DNA of 44,066 nucleotides from Mycoplasma buteonis (GCF_000733865.1 NZ_JPOK01000008.1:39222-83287), one strand, 5' to 3'; positions 1 to 9,376 are shown, counted from the stretch's first letter. Program-made: numbers and translations. The notes: a model not told the origin generated them from the sequence alone.

Positions 1-10
1 AGATTAAATC

Positions 11-30
11 GCAACCGTCCCTATTTTTTT
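11..30 (+). terminator. Partial rho-independent terminator (3' arm and T tract), possibly of a T-box leader
   Basis: A GC-containing arm (GCAACCGTCCC) is followed directly by TATTTTTTT, the look of the downstream half of an intrinsic terminator reading rightward. Its partner arm would lie left of the window. The CGTCCCT string also resembles the conserved 3' end of T-box antiterminators, but the diagnostic upstream elements are outside the window and no plus-strand gene follows. An ordinary terminator is the simpler reading. Confidence 0.35.
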
Positions 31-32
31 CT

Positions 33-58
33 GAGGTACCTCTTGCCCTTGGTACCTC
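33..58. repeat. GC-rich inverted repeat GAGGTACC/GGTACCTC
   Basis: Eight-base arms at 33-40 and 51-58 flank a 10-base spacer. The same region also contains the decamer GGTACCTCTT twice in direct orientation (35-44 and 51-60). It stands out as GC-rich in an AT-rich gap, but no long T tract follows on either strand, so a terminator role is uncertain. Confidence 0.4.
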
Positions 59-170
59 TTTAATTAATAGAGTTGTTAAATAAACAATTTAAAAATATTT
101 AGTTTGTTGTTTTAATTAAATTAAAAGTTAAGCTATGTAATGGATTTACTTAGAAAAATAAAATATAAAA

Positions 171-197
171 AACCTAGTAAGAAATTCTTACTAGGTT
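171..197. terminator. Bidirectional terminator after rpmE
   Basis: The 11-base arms AACCTAGTAAG and CTTACTAGGTT enclose a 5-base loop. Reading leftward the stem is followed by a T-rich tract, so it would end the rpsD-rpmE transcript. The plus strand also shows GTTTTTTAA after the stem, so it could stop rightward transcription as well. Confidence 0.8.
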
Positions 198-224
198 GTT
201 TTTTAATTATTAATTTGACAATTA

Positions 225-434
225 TTATTTAGCCATTTTTTCAAGACGTTTGTTGAATTTATCAATTCTTCCTGTTGCTTTAACTTGTGAACGGTTTCCT
301 GTGTAAACTGGGTGGCATCCTGAACAAACATCAACTGAAAAGTTTTTACGTGCAGATTTAAAGCTAAAATCTGTACCACATGTTGAACATTTAACATTAA
401 CTTCAAAATATTGTGGGTGAATATCTTTTTTCAT
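225..434 (-). CDS. rpmE: 50S ribosomal protein L31
   Basis: This is a 69-residue protein of the large ribosomal subunit, of normal L31 length. It is the zinc-binding form, with paired CxxC motifs at C16/C19 and C37/C40, and has the usual N-terminal MKKDIHP start. An AAGGAG site lies 9 bases before the ATG. It follows rpsD with a 22-base gap, and the bidirectional hairpin at 171-197 closes the pair. No UGA codon is present. Because the protein carries the zinc ligands, it could also act as a zinc store, as known for C+ L31 proteins; that is family knowledge, not visible here. Confidence 0.97.
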   Translation of the reverse strand: MKKDIHPQYFEVNVKCSTCGTDFSFKSARKNFSVDVCSGCHPVYTGNRSQVKATGRIDKFNKRLEKMAK

Positions 435-456
435 AAATAATTTCTCCTTTTACCTA

Positions 457-1056
457 TTATTTTGAGTAGAACTCAACTACTAATGCATCTTTAATTTCTG
501 TATGCATTTCGTTTCTTTCTGGTAATCTGTCTAATGTTACTTTGAAGTCTTTTCTTGTCATTCAAGCTGATGCTGATTTGTTTTCTAATGCGTCTTTAAT
601 TTGAACGTTGTTTCTTGATGCTTCTTTAAGTTCAACAACATCTCCTAATGAAACTGTCATTGAAGGGATGTTTGCTTTTTTACCGTTAAGTGTAAAGTGT
701 CCGTGGTTTACTAATTGACGAGCTTGTCTTCTTGTTGTAGCGAATCCTGCTCTGTAAACTACGTTATCTAAACGTGTTTCAAGTAATTGAAGTAAGTTTG
801 TACCTGTAACACCTTTGATTTTAACTGCTTTTTCAAATGTTTTACGTAATTGTTTTTCACTAACACCAAACATGTATTTAACTTTTTGTTTTTCGTATAA
901 GTGAAGTCCGTAATCTGAAAGTTTTACTCTTTTGTTTCCATGTTGTCCTGGAGCGTATTGTCTTTTTCTTCCTTTAGAAAATTCTTTTCCAGTTTCTAAA
1001 ATTGAAAATCCATAACGACGTGATTTTTTAAACACTGGTCCTGTATATCTTGACAT
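457..1056 (-). CDS. rpsD: 30S ribosomal protein S4
   Basis: This 199-residue primary-binding protein of the small subunit nucleates 16S rRNA folding. It starts [16 protein letters not shown], carries the S4 RNA-binding domain around residues 90-150 ([15 protein letters not shown], then [12 protein letters not shown]), and ends VVEFYSK with TAA. A UGA at 562-564 (after NKSASA) encodes Trp; stopping there would lose 34 conserved C-terminal residues. The ATG is preceded by AGAGGAAAAAT. It is cotranscribed with rpmE. The leader upstream is strongly structured, fitting autoregulation by S4 as in other bacteria, although the fold itself is not a recognised copy. Confidence 0.97.
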
Positions 1057-1100
1057 ATTTTTCCTCTTTCTGCATAAGGAGGGTTTATTTCCAATTAGGT

Positions 1101-1167
1101 AAATTTAACTTAATGTTTTCAGTTAAGCAGCTAACCTACTTGCAAATTGCTTAAACAAGTTAAATTT
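1101..1167 (-). promoter_or_regulatory. Structured rpsD leader (candidate S4 autoregulatory RNA)
   Basis: Between the likely promoter zone and the rpsD start there are nested complementary arms. An 11-base pair AAATTTAACTT (1101-1111) matches AAGTTAAATTT (1157-1167). Inside it a six-base pair TTAAGC (1123-1128) matches GCTTAA (1149-1154), with a further GCAA/TTGC palindrome within. No T tract follows, so this is not a terminator. Its position about 45 bases before rpsD suggests ribosomal-protein feedback control; this is inferred from placement and pairing only. Confidence 0.5.
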
Positions 1168-1219
1168 GTAGCTAAATGTAATAAACTGCTGTTTTTATGC
1201 TTTATTATTTTACAATAAA

Positions 1220-1238
1220 AAGCTCGAAAACCGAGCTT
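1220..1238 (-). terminator. Terminator of the nusB-rluB operon
   Basis: Seven-base arms AAGCTCG and CGAGCTT with a five-base loop are followed on the minus strand by TTTATTGTAAAAT. It lies about 75 bases past the rluB stop, closing the seven-gene leftward chain just before the rpsD leader. Confidence 0.7.
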
Positions 1239-1311
1239 AATAACAATTTTTTTAAAGCTTAATATTAGCAATAAAAAATATTTTTTCTATTTAAAAAACT
1301 TATTTAAAAAT

Positions 1312-2025
1312 TTAGTTTTGTGTATCTTTAACAAGTTGTCTAAGAGTTTTAAGCTCTTTCATGTTAAGTTGACGGTATTCACCAACCGGAATTCCTTTAA
1401 CTGTTACACCACCAAATTCAACTCTTTTTAAGTTAATAACAGTTTTACCAACTGCTTCAAATAGTAATTTAACATGGTGATATGTACCAACTGTTAAAAC
1501 TACAAAGTAACTTTTTGGAGCTCCTTCAATCGGAATTACATCTTGAACACTTTGAGTATTATTAATAAAAATTGGTTTGTTTAATTTTGCTAATTCTATT
1601 TTTGAAAGCGGTTCATTTAATCTAGCACGATAAACACGAACAACTTTATATTTTGGGTGCATTAACTTATTAGCTAAATCTCCATCATTAGTTAGAATTA
1701 ATACACCAGTTGTATCATAGTCTAAACGTCCTACTGGAAAAATTTTGTACGGTGTATCGATTAAATCAGTCACGATTTTACGATTAAAATTATCTTTTAA
1801 TGTACATACTGTTTTAGGAGGTTTATTAAGGACAAAATACACTTTTTGTTCTTCTTGAATTGGTTTACCATTAACGAGTATTTGATCGTTAAATGTTGCT
1901 CTTTGTCCTAGAACTGCTATTTTGCCATTAACTGTTACTTTCTTGTCTAAAATTAATTTTTCAGCATCACGACGAGAAGCAACACCAGCTTTCGAAATGA
2001 GTTTTTGTAGTCTTTCTTGTTCCAT
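1312..2025 (-). CDS. rluB: rRNA pseudouridine synthase, RsuA/RluB family
   Basis: This 237-residue enzyme isomerises a uridine in rRNA to pseudouridine. An S4-like RNA-binding domain occupies residues 1-60 (RLQKLISKAGVASRRDAEKLI), followed by the catalytic domain with the family signature GRLDYDTTGVLILTNDGDL; D102 in GRLD is the catalytic aspartate. The ATG overlaps the preceding stop as TAATG, and AGGAGAA lies before it. It is the last gene of the nusB-led chain. RluB (23S) and RsuA (16S) cannot be firmly told apart from sequence alone; in Firmicutes-like genomes this form is normally called RluB. Confidence 0.92.
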   Translation of the reverse strand: MEQERLQKLISKAGVASRRDAEKLILDKKVTVNGKIAVLGQRATFNDQILVNGKPIQEEQKVYFVLNKPPKTVCTLKDNFNRKIVTDLIDTPYKIFPVGRLDYDTTGVLILTNDGDLANKLMHPKYKVVRVYRARLNEPLSKIELAKLNKPIFINNTQSVQDVIPIEGAPKSYFVVLTVGTYHHVKLLFEAVGKTVINLKRVEFGGVTVKGIPVGEYRQLNMKELKTLRQLVKDTQN

Positions 2026-3110
2026 TAAATTTCTTCTCCTAAATATTTCTTATATAAATCTAGTGCTTCTTTATCGAATTTTACACCTTTATTAATGTTA
2101 TATTCATAATTAATTCGTACAACTTCTTTAAAACCTGCTTGTAAATCATTAAAGACAAGCTGTCTAACTTTTTGAATTCCTGGAAATCTACGACCTTCAC
2201 AAATTTTGTCAGCAATAAAAATGATTTTATCTAAATTAGACATATTGTCACTCATTGTTGTGTGGAATTCAATTGCTTTTAAAATTTCTAAGTCAGTAAC
2301 GCCATAAAAATGTTTAGCTCATAGCATTCCGCATAATTGATGTAATTTATGTGCTGGAATATTTTGTTTTTCTGGTTCAAATTCTGCTATAAATTCACGA
2401 GATTTTTCTTCACTTCAAGTTTTAGCAATGTCATGCATTATTCCTGCTAAATAGGCTTTTTTAGCACTGATTTTATGTGCTTTAGCTAGTTCGGCAGCAA
2501 AAGATGCTGTTGCAACGCAGTGCTTTGCTCGAAGTGCAGGTAACAAGTTGTGTACAATTTGTTCAATATATAATCCTTTATTTTGGATGTAATTCAAAAC
2601 TTTTGGATCTACTTCGTCTAAATATCCTTTTTTAAAATCACTAGAGCTATGATCATATAAACGATTATTTAAAAGTTTCCCATGATACTTTTTCAAGTTA
2701 ATTTTATTAATATTTTTGTCACGACGAGCAACTACTATTTGTGTCAGAACAGCAATTTCATCAATATCTTTTCATTTATTTAATTTTGGTAAATTATCTG
2801 AACCAATAATTAAAAATAGCTCATCATTTGGATATTTGTGTTTTAAATATTTGACAGTATCAATTGTATAGCTTACACCACCACGTTTTGTTTCAAATTC
2901 ACAAATTTCCATTTTGTCTTCAAGTACTAATGATAGCATCTGAATTTTATCTTCGTTTTTTGCACCTTTATTTTTTTGTTTAAAAGGTGATACATTTGTA
3001 GGTACAAATAAAAGTTTATCTAGCTTTAAATCATTAATAACGTATTTAGCTAAGCTAATGTGTCCTTTATGTACTGGGTCAAAACTACCACCATAGATTC
3101 CGATTTTCAT
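2025..3110 (-). CDS. nadD: Fused nicotinate-nucleotide adenylyltransferase / YqeK-type HD hydrolase
   Basis: One 361-residue frame joins two enzymes. The N-terminal part (about 1-190) is NadD: MKIGIYGGSFDPVHKGH with the nucleotidyltransferase H-x-G-H site, then IIGSDNLPKLNKW, ending with the SSSDFK-like tail. It makes deamido-NAD from nicotinate mononucleotide and ATP. The C-terminal part is a YqeK-like HD domain, with H in RAKHCVATA, the HD pair in AGIMHDIAKTW, FHTT and FIADKI; YqeK proteins are Ap4A hydrolases. UGA codons at 2772, 2415 and 2319 encode Trp. The ATG at 3108-3110 was chosen because AGGAGAAAAT precedes it. It sits 8 bases after dinB and overlaps rluB by one base. Confidence 0.93.
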
Positions 3111-3118
3111 ATTTTCTC

Positions 3119-4369
3119 CTATCATCTTTTAAAAACAACATTATCTAAAAATTCGCTATTTTCTTGTTTTTCTTTTTGTTTTTCTTGAAATTCTTTTAAA
3201 GTATAAACCTTTTTAGCTTTTAGTTTATCATTAATATTTTCGATTATTCGATCTACCTGAGTTAACTGCTTTTTTTGTTTTTCTAAAAGACTAATTGGTT
3301 CAAAAACATTTAATTTATTTTCTAGTTCACTTAGACGGACAGCAATACCTCTAAAAGAACTGTTTAAGTAAGTGTCAATAAACATTTTTTTAACAATTTT
3401 TTGTATTTGCTCTAAATTATCGGTATATTTTGGCAATTTCTTTTGTTTATACTCTCAATTTTTATTTAAAGTTCTAATTCCAACTGCAATGTTTTTGCAA
3501 ACTAAGTTTTTAGTTTGCATTCTAATTGTTAATTCCTTAGCAAATTGATTAATGGTATATATTGCTTTTTCCTCACTTACAGGAAAATTAGTAAATGATT
3601 CTGATTTTCCGATCCCTTTTATAACTCTTTTTTCTTTATATATATGATCATTTCGATTAATATTCAAACAATTAAAATAATCAATAAGTGTTCTACCGAA
3701 AATTTTTTGCAAGTTTAAGTCATTTATATTTTTAGAAGCAAAATCTTTAATCGAATTAATTCCAATTTGTCTTAATTTTGGTGAAATTTGTTTTCCGATT
3801 CCGTGAAAATATTCGATAGGTAATTCTCAAAAACGATCCTGAAAATTAGTTTCATCAGTATATCCAATACCAAAAGGTTTAACCAAGTTAGTTGTCATTT
3901 TAGCTGCAAAAAAAGTATTTGATATTCCAATTGTAATAGGAATATCAAATGTTTTCAAAATATCTTGCTGCATTTTACCAGCTAGTATAATCGCTTCTTC
4001 TTTACTAGCACAAAGATTAGAAACATCTAAGTAACATTCATCTATTGAACACACTTTCATTAAGTTGGTGTATTTGTGAGCTAGATAACTAAAAATATTA
4101 TTAGAAAGAGCATTAAATAATTTGTAATTAGCTGGTACAATTCTAGCATTAGGGACTTTTGCTTTAATTTCGTAAATTTTAGTTCCAGCACTAATTCCAA
4201 GTTTTTTTAGTTCATAGCTTACTGAAACAGCTATTGCGTGTTTTACGTTTTTAGAACAAGCTACTGGTTGATTTTTTAAATGTGGATATATTGTTCTGAG
4301 TGCACTGACAAAATAAGAATCAAAGTCAATGTGAAAAATAATAGCTGTTTGTTTATTTATTAAAGTCAT
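3119..4369 (-). CDS. dinB: DNA polymerase IV (Y-family translesion polymerase)
   Basis: This 416-residue enzyme copies past damaged DNA. Palm motifs hold the metal-binding carboxylates: FHIDFDSYFVSAL (D15) and SIDECYLDVS (D110, E111). The helix-hairpin-helix region follows (YFHGIGKQISPKLRQIGI), then the little-finger domain. It is split by UGA codons at 3827, 3455 and 3122, all read as Trp; the last comes just before the TAG stop. The ATG overlaps the end of sufU by 17 bases and no clear ribosome site is seen, so translational coupling is likely. No beta-clamp peptide was confidently identified at the C-terminus. Confidence 0.93.
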
Positions 4370-4781
4370 TTAAGATTTGATTACTTGTCAAAGTTGCACA
4401 TGTAACACGGTTTAAATGAGTTTTAACATTATAAAAGACTCAAAGTGAACCTAATTTTTCAATTTGTGTTTCACTCAATTCTTCTTGATTGACAAATTTA
4501 TTAAATAACGTAGCTAACTCTATAGCTTCAGCAATCGTTTTACCAATAATTAAGTCTAAAAATAAATCTGTTGAAGCTAAGAAAATAGCACATCCATTAC
4601 CATTAAACTGCGCTACTGTAATTTTATTATTTTCATCCAAATTAATTTCTAGCTCTAGTTTATCTGAGCAAGTTGTACTAAAAGTAGTAGAAAATTTTCC
4701 TTCTTCTAGCTGTGCTTTGTGCTGCGGCTTCATGTAGTGCTGCATAATAGTTTTACGTGCTAAATCTGGATTAAAATGCAT
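4353..4781 (-). CDS. sufU: Iron-sulfur cluster scaffold / sulfur acceptor SufU (IscU-like)
   Basis: This 142-residue protein accepts sulfur from SufS. All three conserved cysteines are present: C38 (TTCSDK), C64 (GNGCAIF) and C128 (RVTCATL). In the SufU family these coordinate zinc and engage SufS; the RVTCATL tail is typical. The ATG at 4779-4781 was chosen over longer alternatives because GGAGGTGA lies six bases upstream. The start overlaps sufS by 11 bases. A UGA at 4440 encodes Trp. No SufB, C or D is in the window, so the pair may serve tRNA thiolation or a minimal cluster pathway. Confidence 0.92.
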
Positions 4782-5925
4782 AAAAATCACCTCCGTGTTC
4801 AAGTTCATACACTAATTTATCAATATCTTCATAAGTATTATAAATCGCTAAAGAAATACGTAAAAAGGAGTCTTCAGTTAGTACATTTCGCATATAAAGT
4901 GCACAGAAAATTCCTGCACGTGTATAAATGTTTTTACTTCCTAAATATGTGGCTACATCTTGTGGATGAATACCTTTAACGTTTAAAATTGCAATATAAT
5001 CACCAGGATTAGAATAAACTTTTACATTTGATAGCTTAGCTAATTTACTGTGTAAATACTGAGATAAATCTTCTAAAATATTTTGTGTTTTTTGATAACC
5101 AACTGAGTTAAAAAAATCTAAAGCTTTATCAAACATAAAAAAAGCTGCTAAATTAGGTGTCCCTGGTTCAAAAGCGGTAATTGTTTGACGTAAGCCTCAA
5201 GTTGAATCTTTTTTAATTTCAGTAATACTTCCACCACCAAATTTAGCTGGTGAGAGCTTAGCTAATAAGTTTTTGCGTATTGCTAGCACTCCAAGACCAG
5301 TAGGCCCATAAAACTTATTGCAACTAAAAACAGCTACATCAACTTTTTGTAGTGAAACTTTTTGATGAATAATAGCTTGTGCTGCATCAGCAACAATAAT
5401 CGCATTAAAGCTACGAGCTTTTGCGATTAAAGCATCAAATTCAAATTGATTTTGAAAGTTATTGCTTTCTTGACTAATAGCTAAGATTTTAGTTTTGGCT
5501 GATAAATGACTCTCGATATCTTCACTGTATACAACTTTTGCACCAGTTTTTTTTGCTACTTCAATCCAAGGAACAATGTTAGAACTATGATTGTTTACTG
5601 AAAGTAAAATTTCATCACCTTCATTAAGTAATGGTTCTACCATTCAAGCAAAATTATTAAGTGATTCAGTTGTTCCGGATGTAAAAATAATTTCAGATGA
5701 CTGACAATCTAATAAAGTTGCGACTTTTTCTCTAACTCTATGTAATGTATTATTAACTTCGTTTCCTAAAGGAGTATCAGCCGTGCGAGATGAAATGCTT
5801 TTATTAGTATAAAAATCTGTAACAGCATCAATTGCACTTTGTGGTTTTAAAACAAGGGCAGCATTATCAAAATAAGTAATTTGGTTAGCAAGCGGAAATT
5901 GATTTCGAATTTCTTTGTTTTGCAT
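4771..5925 (-). CDS. sufS: Cysteine desulfurase, SufS type
   Basis: This 384-residue PLP enzyme removes sulfur from cysteine to form a persulfide passed to SufU. It begins with the typical TYFDNAALVLKP. The pocket aspartate is in VADAAQA (D180), the PLP lysine is K204 in FSCNKFYGPTG, and the persulfide cysteine is C341 in TRAGIFCALYM. UGA codons at 5644 and 5197 encode Trp, so apparent breaks there are not frameshifts. The start overlaps the preceding stop as TAATG without a clear ribosome site. Its coupling to sufU immediately downstream supports a SufS-SufU pair. Confidence 0.95.
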
Positions 5926-6386
5926 TATAGTAATATTTTTAATAATTGAATTAATGTTGAATTATAATTTGGAATTTTTTTAAATTCATCAAGAAAATCG
6001 TAATAAAAATCTCTTTTATTGTGATTAAGTTCAATTGCATTTTCTTTGTTATATGAACTTGTTTCGATAAAAGTTAATTTAATTTTTTTTAAATAACTTT
6101 TATATGCTAATTGATAAAGTGCATAATGAAAAAAATTTTGTAGCATTACCTTATGTAAATGACTCAAATTTTCTTCATAAGGAAGATTCTTAATAAAATC
6201 TTCAATAAAATCTTCTAAAGTAGCTCATTTACCATTTTTTTTAATTTTAGTAAATTTCATAGATGTTACATTAGTTAAAGATAAAAGGTTAATGTCACTA
6301 AAAACTTTTAATATTCCGTTTATTTTTTTTTGTCAAAATAAAATATTGATAATTAATTTTCAAGATGTTTTATTTTCAAGTTCCAT
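5925..6386 (-). CDS. Hypothetical protein between nusB and sufS
   Basis: This is a 153-residue frame with no family I recognise. It is rich in Lys, Asn, Ile and aromatic residues (KLIINILFWQ near the start, FFHYALYQLAYKSYL near the middle), lacks a signal peptide, and has no clear membrane segment or catalytic motif. UGA codons at 6360, 6333 and 6225 encode Trp. The ATG at 6384-6386 lies 12 bases after the nusB stop and in the same frame, preceded by a weak GTGAGAATA. The stop overlaps the sufS start. Position suggests translation with the nusB-suf operon; function unknown. Confidence 0.72.
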
Positions 6387-6398
6387 ACTATTCTCACA

Positions 6399-6881
6399 TT
6401 ATTCTTCTTCTGTTGGACTGTATTCTGATTTTGCTGAAAAAATTTCAAGTTTTAAAAGCATTTTGTAGTAGTTTTCGAGTACTCCATTAACAAATTTGTA
6501 CTGTCAATCATCGTATGCTTTTGATTCTTTGTTTGCTGAGTTTTCTGGTTTTAAAAAGTACATTTTAGTAATTTCGATTGCTTCGTTAATAACAATTTTT
6601 GGTTGTAATGTAAAAAGTTCGCTCCCACCATTAAGTAAAATGGCACGTATTATTGGACTAATACGGTTTCATTCTCAGTTTTTATTAATAAATTTACTGA
6701 TTGTTTTTTTTAAAAAATCATAATTTTTAGCAATTTTATCAATTGCAATTAATTGTTCTTTATCTAAATAATGAAATTCATCAAATACTTCTTGTAAAAC
6801 AATTTTTTGGTTTAGTAATTCGTATTTATAGATTACTTGAATTATTTCTACACGCTTTTCTCTTCTTGTTTTATTATGCAT
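6399..6881 (-). CDS. nusB: Transcription antitermination factor NusB
   Basis: This 160-residue helical protein binds boxA RNA with NusE (S10) in rRNA antitermination. The N-terminus NKTRREKRVEIIQVIYKYEL and the C-terminal KIVINEAIEITKMYF ... KFVNGVLENYYK are family hallmarks. UGA codons at 6675, 6669 and 6504 are Trp. The ATG at 6879-6881 was preferred to an upstream GTG because AAAGGTGG lies five bases before it. It heads the chain through rluB, with a TATAAT element about 50 bases upstream. A 20-residue acidic tail ending TEEE is somewhat longer than usual. Confidence 0.9.
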
Positions 6882-6933
6882 TATAACCACCTTTAAGAAC
6901 GTTTATTTTCTTGTTATTTTTTTAATAATTTAA

Positions 6934-6939
6934 ATTATA
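6934..6939 (-). promoter_or_regulatory. -10 element of the nusB operon promoter
   Basis: A perfect TATAAT on the minus strand lies 52 bases before the nusB ATG, in an otherwise gene-free AT-rich gap. No convincing -35 hexamer is visible at 16-18 bases, which is common in mollicute promoters. Confidence 0.45.
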
Positions 6940-6986
6940 TATTAATTTAAAAAATAGTATTTAAATAGCGTTATTATTAAACAAAA

Positions 6987-7006
6987 AAGTAAGCTTTTGC
7001 TTACTT
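6987..7006 (-). terminator. Terminator of mnmG-rlmH overlapping the rlmH stop
   Basis: Eight-base arms AAGTAAGC and GCTTACTT with a TTTT (AAAA on the transcript) loop are followed on the minus strand by TTTTGT. The rlmH stop codon at 7001-7003 lies inside the stem. Confidence 0.75.
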
Positions 7007-7435
7007 ATGATACGTAATGTTATGTTTAATTGTAAAACCACGATAAATTTGTTCGACAAGCATAATTCGAAATAATTGGTGCGGAAATGTCATCTTTGAA
7101 AAATTGATTTTATTAGTAAACATCTTTTCAATAACACCATTTGAACCACCAATTACAAATGTTACATTGTCTTCGTTAACAAAATAATCTTTAAAAGTAA
7201 CAGAGTCCACTTGTTTGCCTTGTAAAGATAAATAATAGACAGTGGAATTTTTAGGTATTTTTTCTAATATTAACTCTGTTTCCTTTTGGATTTTTTGCTC
7301 AATGTTTTGTATTTTTTGTTCTTTAATTTCAACCAAATTTACTTTAGCAAAAAAGCTAATTTTCTTTAAATAATCATTATAAAGTGCTTGATATTCTTTT
7401 GAGAGAGAACCAACAGCAATAATATTTAATTTCAT
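7001..7435 (-). CDS. rlmH: 23S rRNA pseudouridine-1915 N3-methyltransferase
   Basis: This 144-residue SPOUT-fold enzyme uses S-adenosylmethionine to methylate pseudouridine 1915 in helix 69 of 23S rRNA. Recognisable segments are LNIIAVGSLSKEY at the N-terminus, YYLSLQGKQVDS, the cofactor loop FVIGGSNGV, and the C-terminal HQLFRIMLVEQIYRGFTI ... HNITYHK. Length is close to the usual 155-160. It starts within a TAATG overlap with the mnmG stop and has no ribosome site of its own, so it is probably translationally coupled. Confidence 0.96.
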   Translation of the reverse strand: MKLNIIAVGSLSKEYQALYNDYLKKISFFAKVNLVEIKEQKIQNIEQKIQKETELILEKIPKNSTVYYLSLQGKQVDSVTFKDYFVNEDNVTFVIGGSNGVIEKMFTNKINFSKMTFPHQLFRIMLVEQIYRGFTIKHNITYHK

Positions 7436-9279
7436 TATTTACGATGTTTGGTTTCAATGTAAAACATTAACATTTGAATATCAGCTGGATTAATTCCACT
7501 AATACGTGAAGCTTGTCCAATTGTTTTTGGATTAACAGCTATCAATTTTTGTTTTGCTTCTGTTGCTAAGTTTTGAACAACATTAAAATCTAAATCACTT
7601 GGTATTTTAAAGTTATCAAGTCGATTCATTTTGTTAGCTTGAGTTTCTTGTTTTTTGATGTAACCATCAAGACGAACCATGATAACTAGTTCATTTTTGT
7701 ATGGGAAATCACCAAGGACATCTGCTGCTTTAACTTCTGGACGAGCAACAACTTTTAAAAGTGATACTCCATTTTCAATTCCGTATTTAATAGCTAAATC
7801 GCTTTTTGAAGATAAATATTGTTCTGATAATTCTTTAATTTTATCTTCAATCATTTGGTATTTTGTAATAACTTTATTGTATTGATCTTTGGTTAGTAAA
7901 CCTACTTCATAGCCGTATTTGCTTAATCTTAAATCAGGATTATCATTTCTAAGTAATAAACGGTATTCAGCTCTAGAAGTTAGCATTCTATAAGGTTCTT
8001 TTGTTCCTTTAGTTACTAAGTCGTCGATTAAAACTCCAATATAAGCATCTGATCTACCTAAAATTAATGGTTCTTTGTTTTCTAGCTTTTGACCTGCATT
8101 AATTCCTGCAATAAGCCCTTGAGCAGCTGCTTCTTCATAACCGCTTGTTCCATTAATTTGACCGGCTGTAAAAATATTTTTAACAACTTTAGATTCTAAG
8201 CTAGGTGAAATTTGTAGTGGGTTGAGTGCGTCATATTCAATAGCATAACCTCATTTTTGAACAACGCAATTTTGTAAACCAGGAATAGTTCTTAACATTT
8301 TATCTTGTACGTCAATTGGCATTGAAGTTGACATTCCGTTAACGTAAATAATGTCTCCTTCAACTGTTTCAGGTTCAAAAAAGACTTGATGACGATTTTT
8401 TTCTCTAAAACGCATAACTTTATCTTCTACACTTGGACAATATCTTGGACCAATTCCTTCTATTAATCCTGAATACATTGCAGAGCGATGAATATTTTCT
8501 TCAATAATTTTATGGGTTGCTTCATTAGTATAAGTTAAGTAGCATGAAATTTGTTCGTTTAATTTTACACCTGAACGATCAGAAAAGGTTAAAGCACAAT
8601 CTTCAAGGTTTTCTTTTTCTACTTGTGAAAAATCTATTGAATTAGCAAAAACTCTTGCAGGTGTTCCTGTTTTTAAGCGTTGTAATTCAAAACCAAGTTC
8701 TTTTAGTGATTGACTAATTTTTGGTGTTGTTTTTTGATTATCTGGACCACTGATTTTAATTTCATCTCCACGCAGAATTCTCGAATTCATATATGTTCCT
8801 GTGGTAATGACTAAAACTTTTGCTTCAATAATTTCTCCACTTTCAAGTTTTACCGCTTTAAATGAATTATTTTCATAAGTTAAAATATCAGTTACAACTG
8901 CTTCTATTAAGGTTATGTTTGGATGAGTAATCATTGCGTCGTGAATAAGTTTTGAATATTTTTCTTTGTCAATTTGAGCCCTTAGTGCTCTTACTGCTGG
9001 TCCTTTAGATTCGTTAAGCATTTTGATTTGAATCATTGCTAAATCACTAAAATAACCCTGAACTCCTCCAAGAGCATCAATTTCACGAGTGATGATACCC
9101 TTTGCTGGTCCTCCAATTGATGGATTACATGGCATCATTGCAATTTTATTTAAATCAAAAGTTAGTAAAGCAACTTTATGTCCTTTGTTTGCAATAGCAA
9201 AAGTAGCTTCTACTCCGGCATGTCCCGCACCAACTACTAAAGCTTCAAATGTTTGGTTGTTAAAATCCTTGTTATTCAT
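7435..9279 (-). CDS. mnmG: tRNA uridine-5-carboxymethylaminomethyl modification enzyme, FAD subunit
   Basis: This 614-residue flavoprotein works with MnmE to install the wobble-uridine cmnm5 group. The FAD dinucleotide loop VVGAGHAGVEA is at about residues 15-25, followed by the signatures MPCNPSIGGPAKG and LKTGTPARV, and later TAGQINGTSGYEEAAAQG. A UGA at 8251 encodes Trp (VVQKW). The C-terminal domain contains LTSRAEYRLLLRNDNPDLRL and the SRISGINPADI segment. No Shine-Dalgarno precedes the ATG; a TAAAAT hexamer ends nine bases upstream with TTTAAA 17 bases before it. It forms an operon with rlmH. Confidence 0.97.
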
Positions 9280-9288
9280 AGTATTAAT

Positions 9289-9317
9289 ATTTTAAACAAA
9301 TTTAAAAATTATTTAAA
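9289..9317 (-). promoter_or_regulatory. Putative mnmG promoter
   Basis: On the minus strand TTTAAA (9312-9317) and TAAAAT (9289-9294) are separated by 17 bases. The -10 ends nine bases before the ATG, so the RNA would start almost at the initiation codon. Both hexamers are common in AT-rich DNA, which limits certainty. Confidence 0.35.
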
Positions 9318-9353
9318 TCTTTAACTTAGAAAAAAAGATAAAAAAAGTAATAA

Positions 9354-9376
9354 AAAAAGCATTTAAAATGCTTTTT
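9354..9376. terminator. Bidirectional terminator after the 996-residue gene
   Basis: The arms AAAAAGCAT and ATGCTTTTT (extended by flanking A/T) form a hairpin overlapping the TAA stop at 9375-9377. T-rich sequence is present on both sides, so it would end the leftward transcript before the mnmG promoter. Confidence 0.7.

Noticed and set aside
6496-6723. Plus-strand frames inside nusB, mnmG, sufS and topA-flanking regions.
   Set aside because: They are antisense shadows of well-recognised minus-strand proteins and lack start signals.
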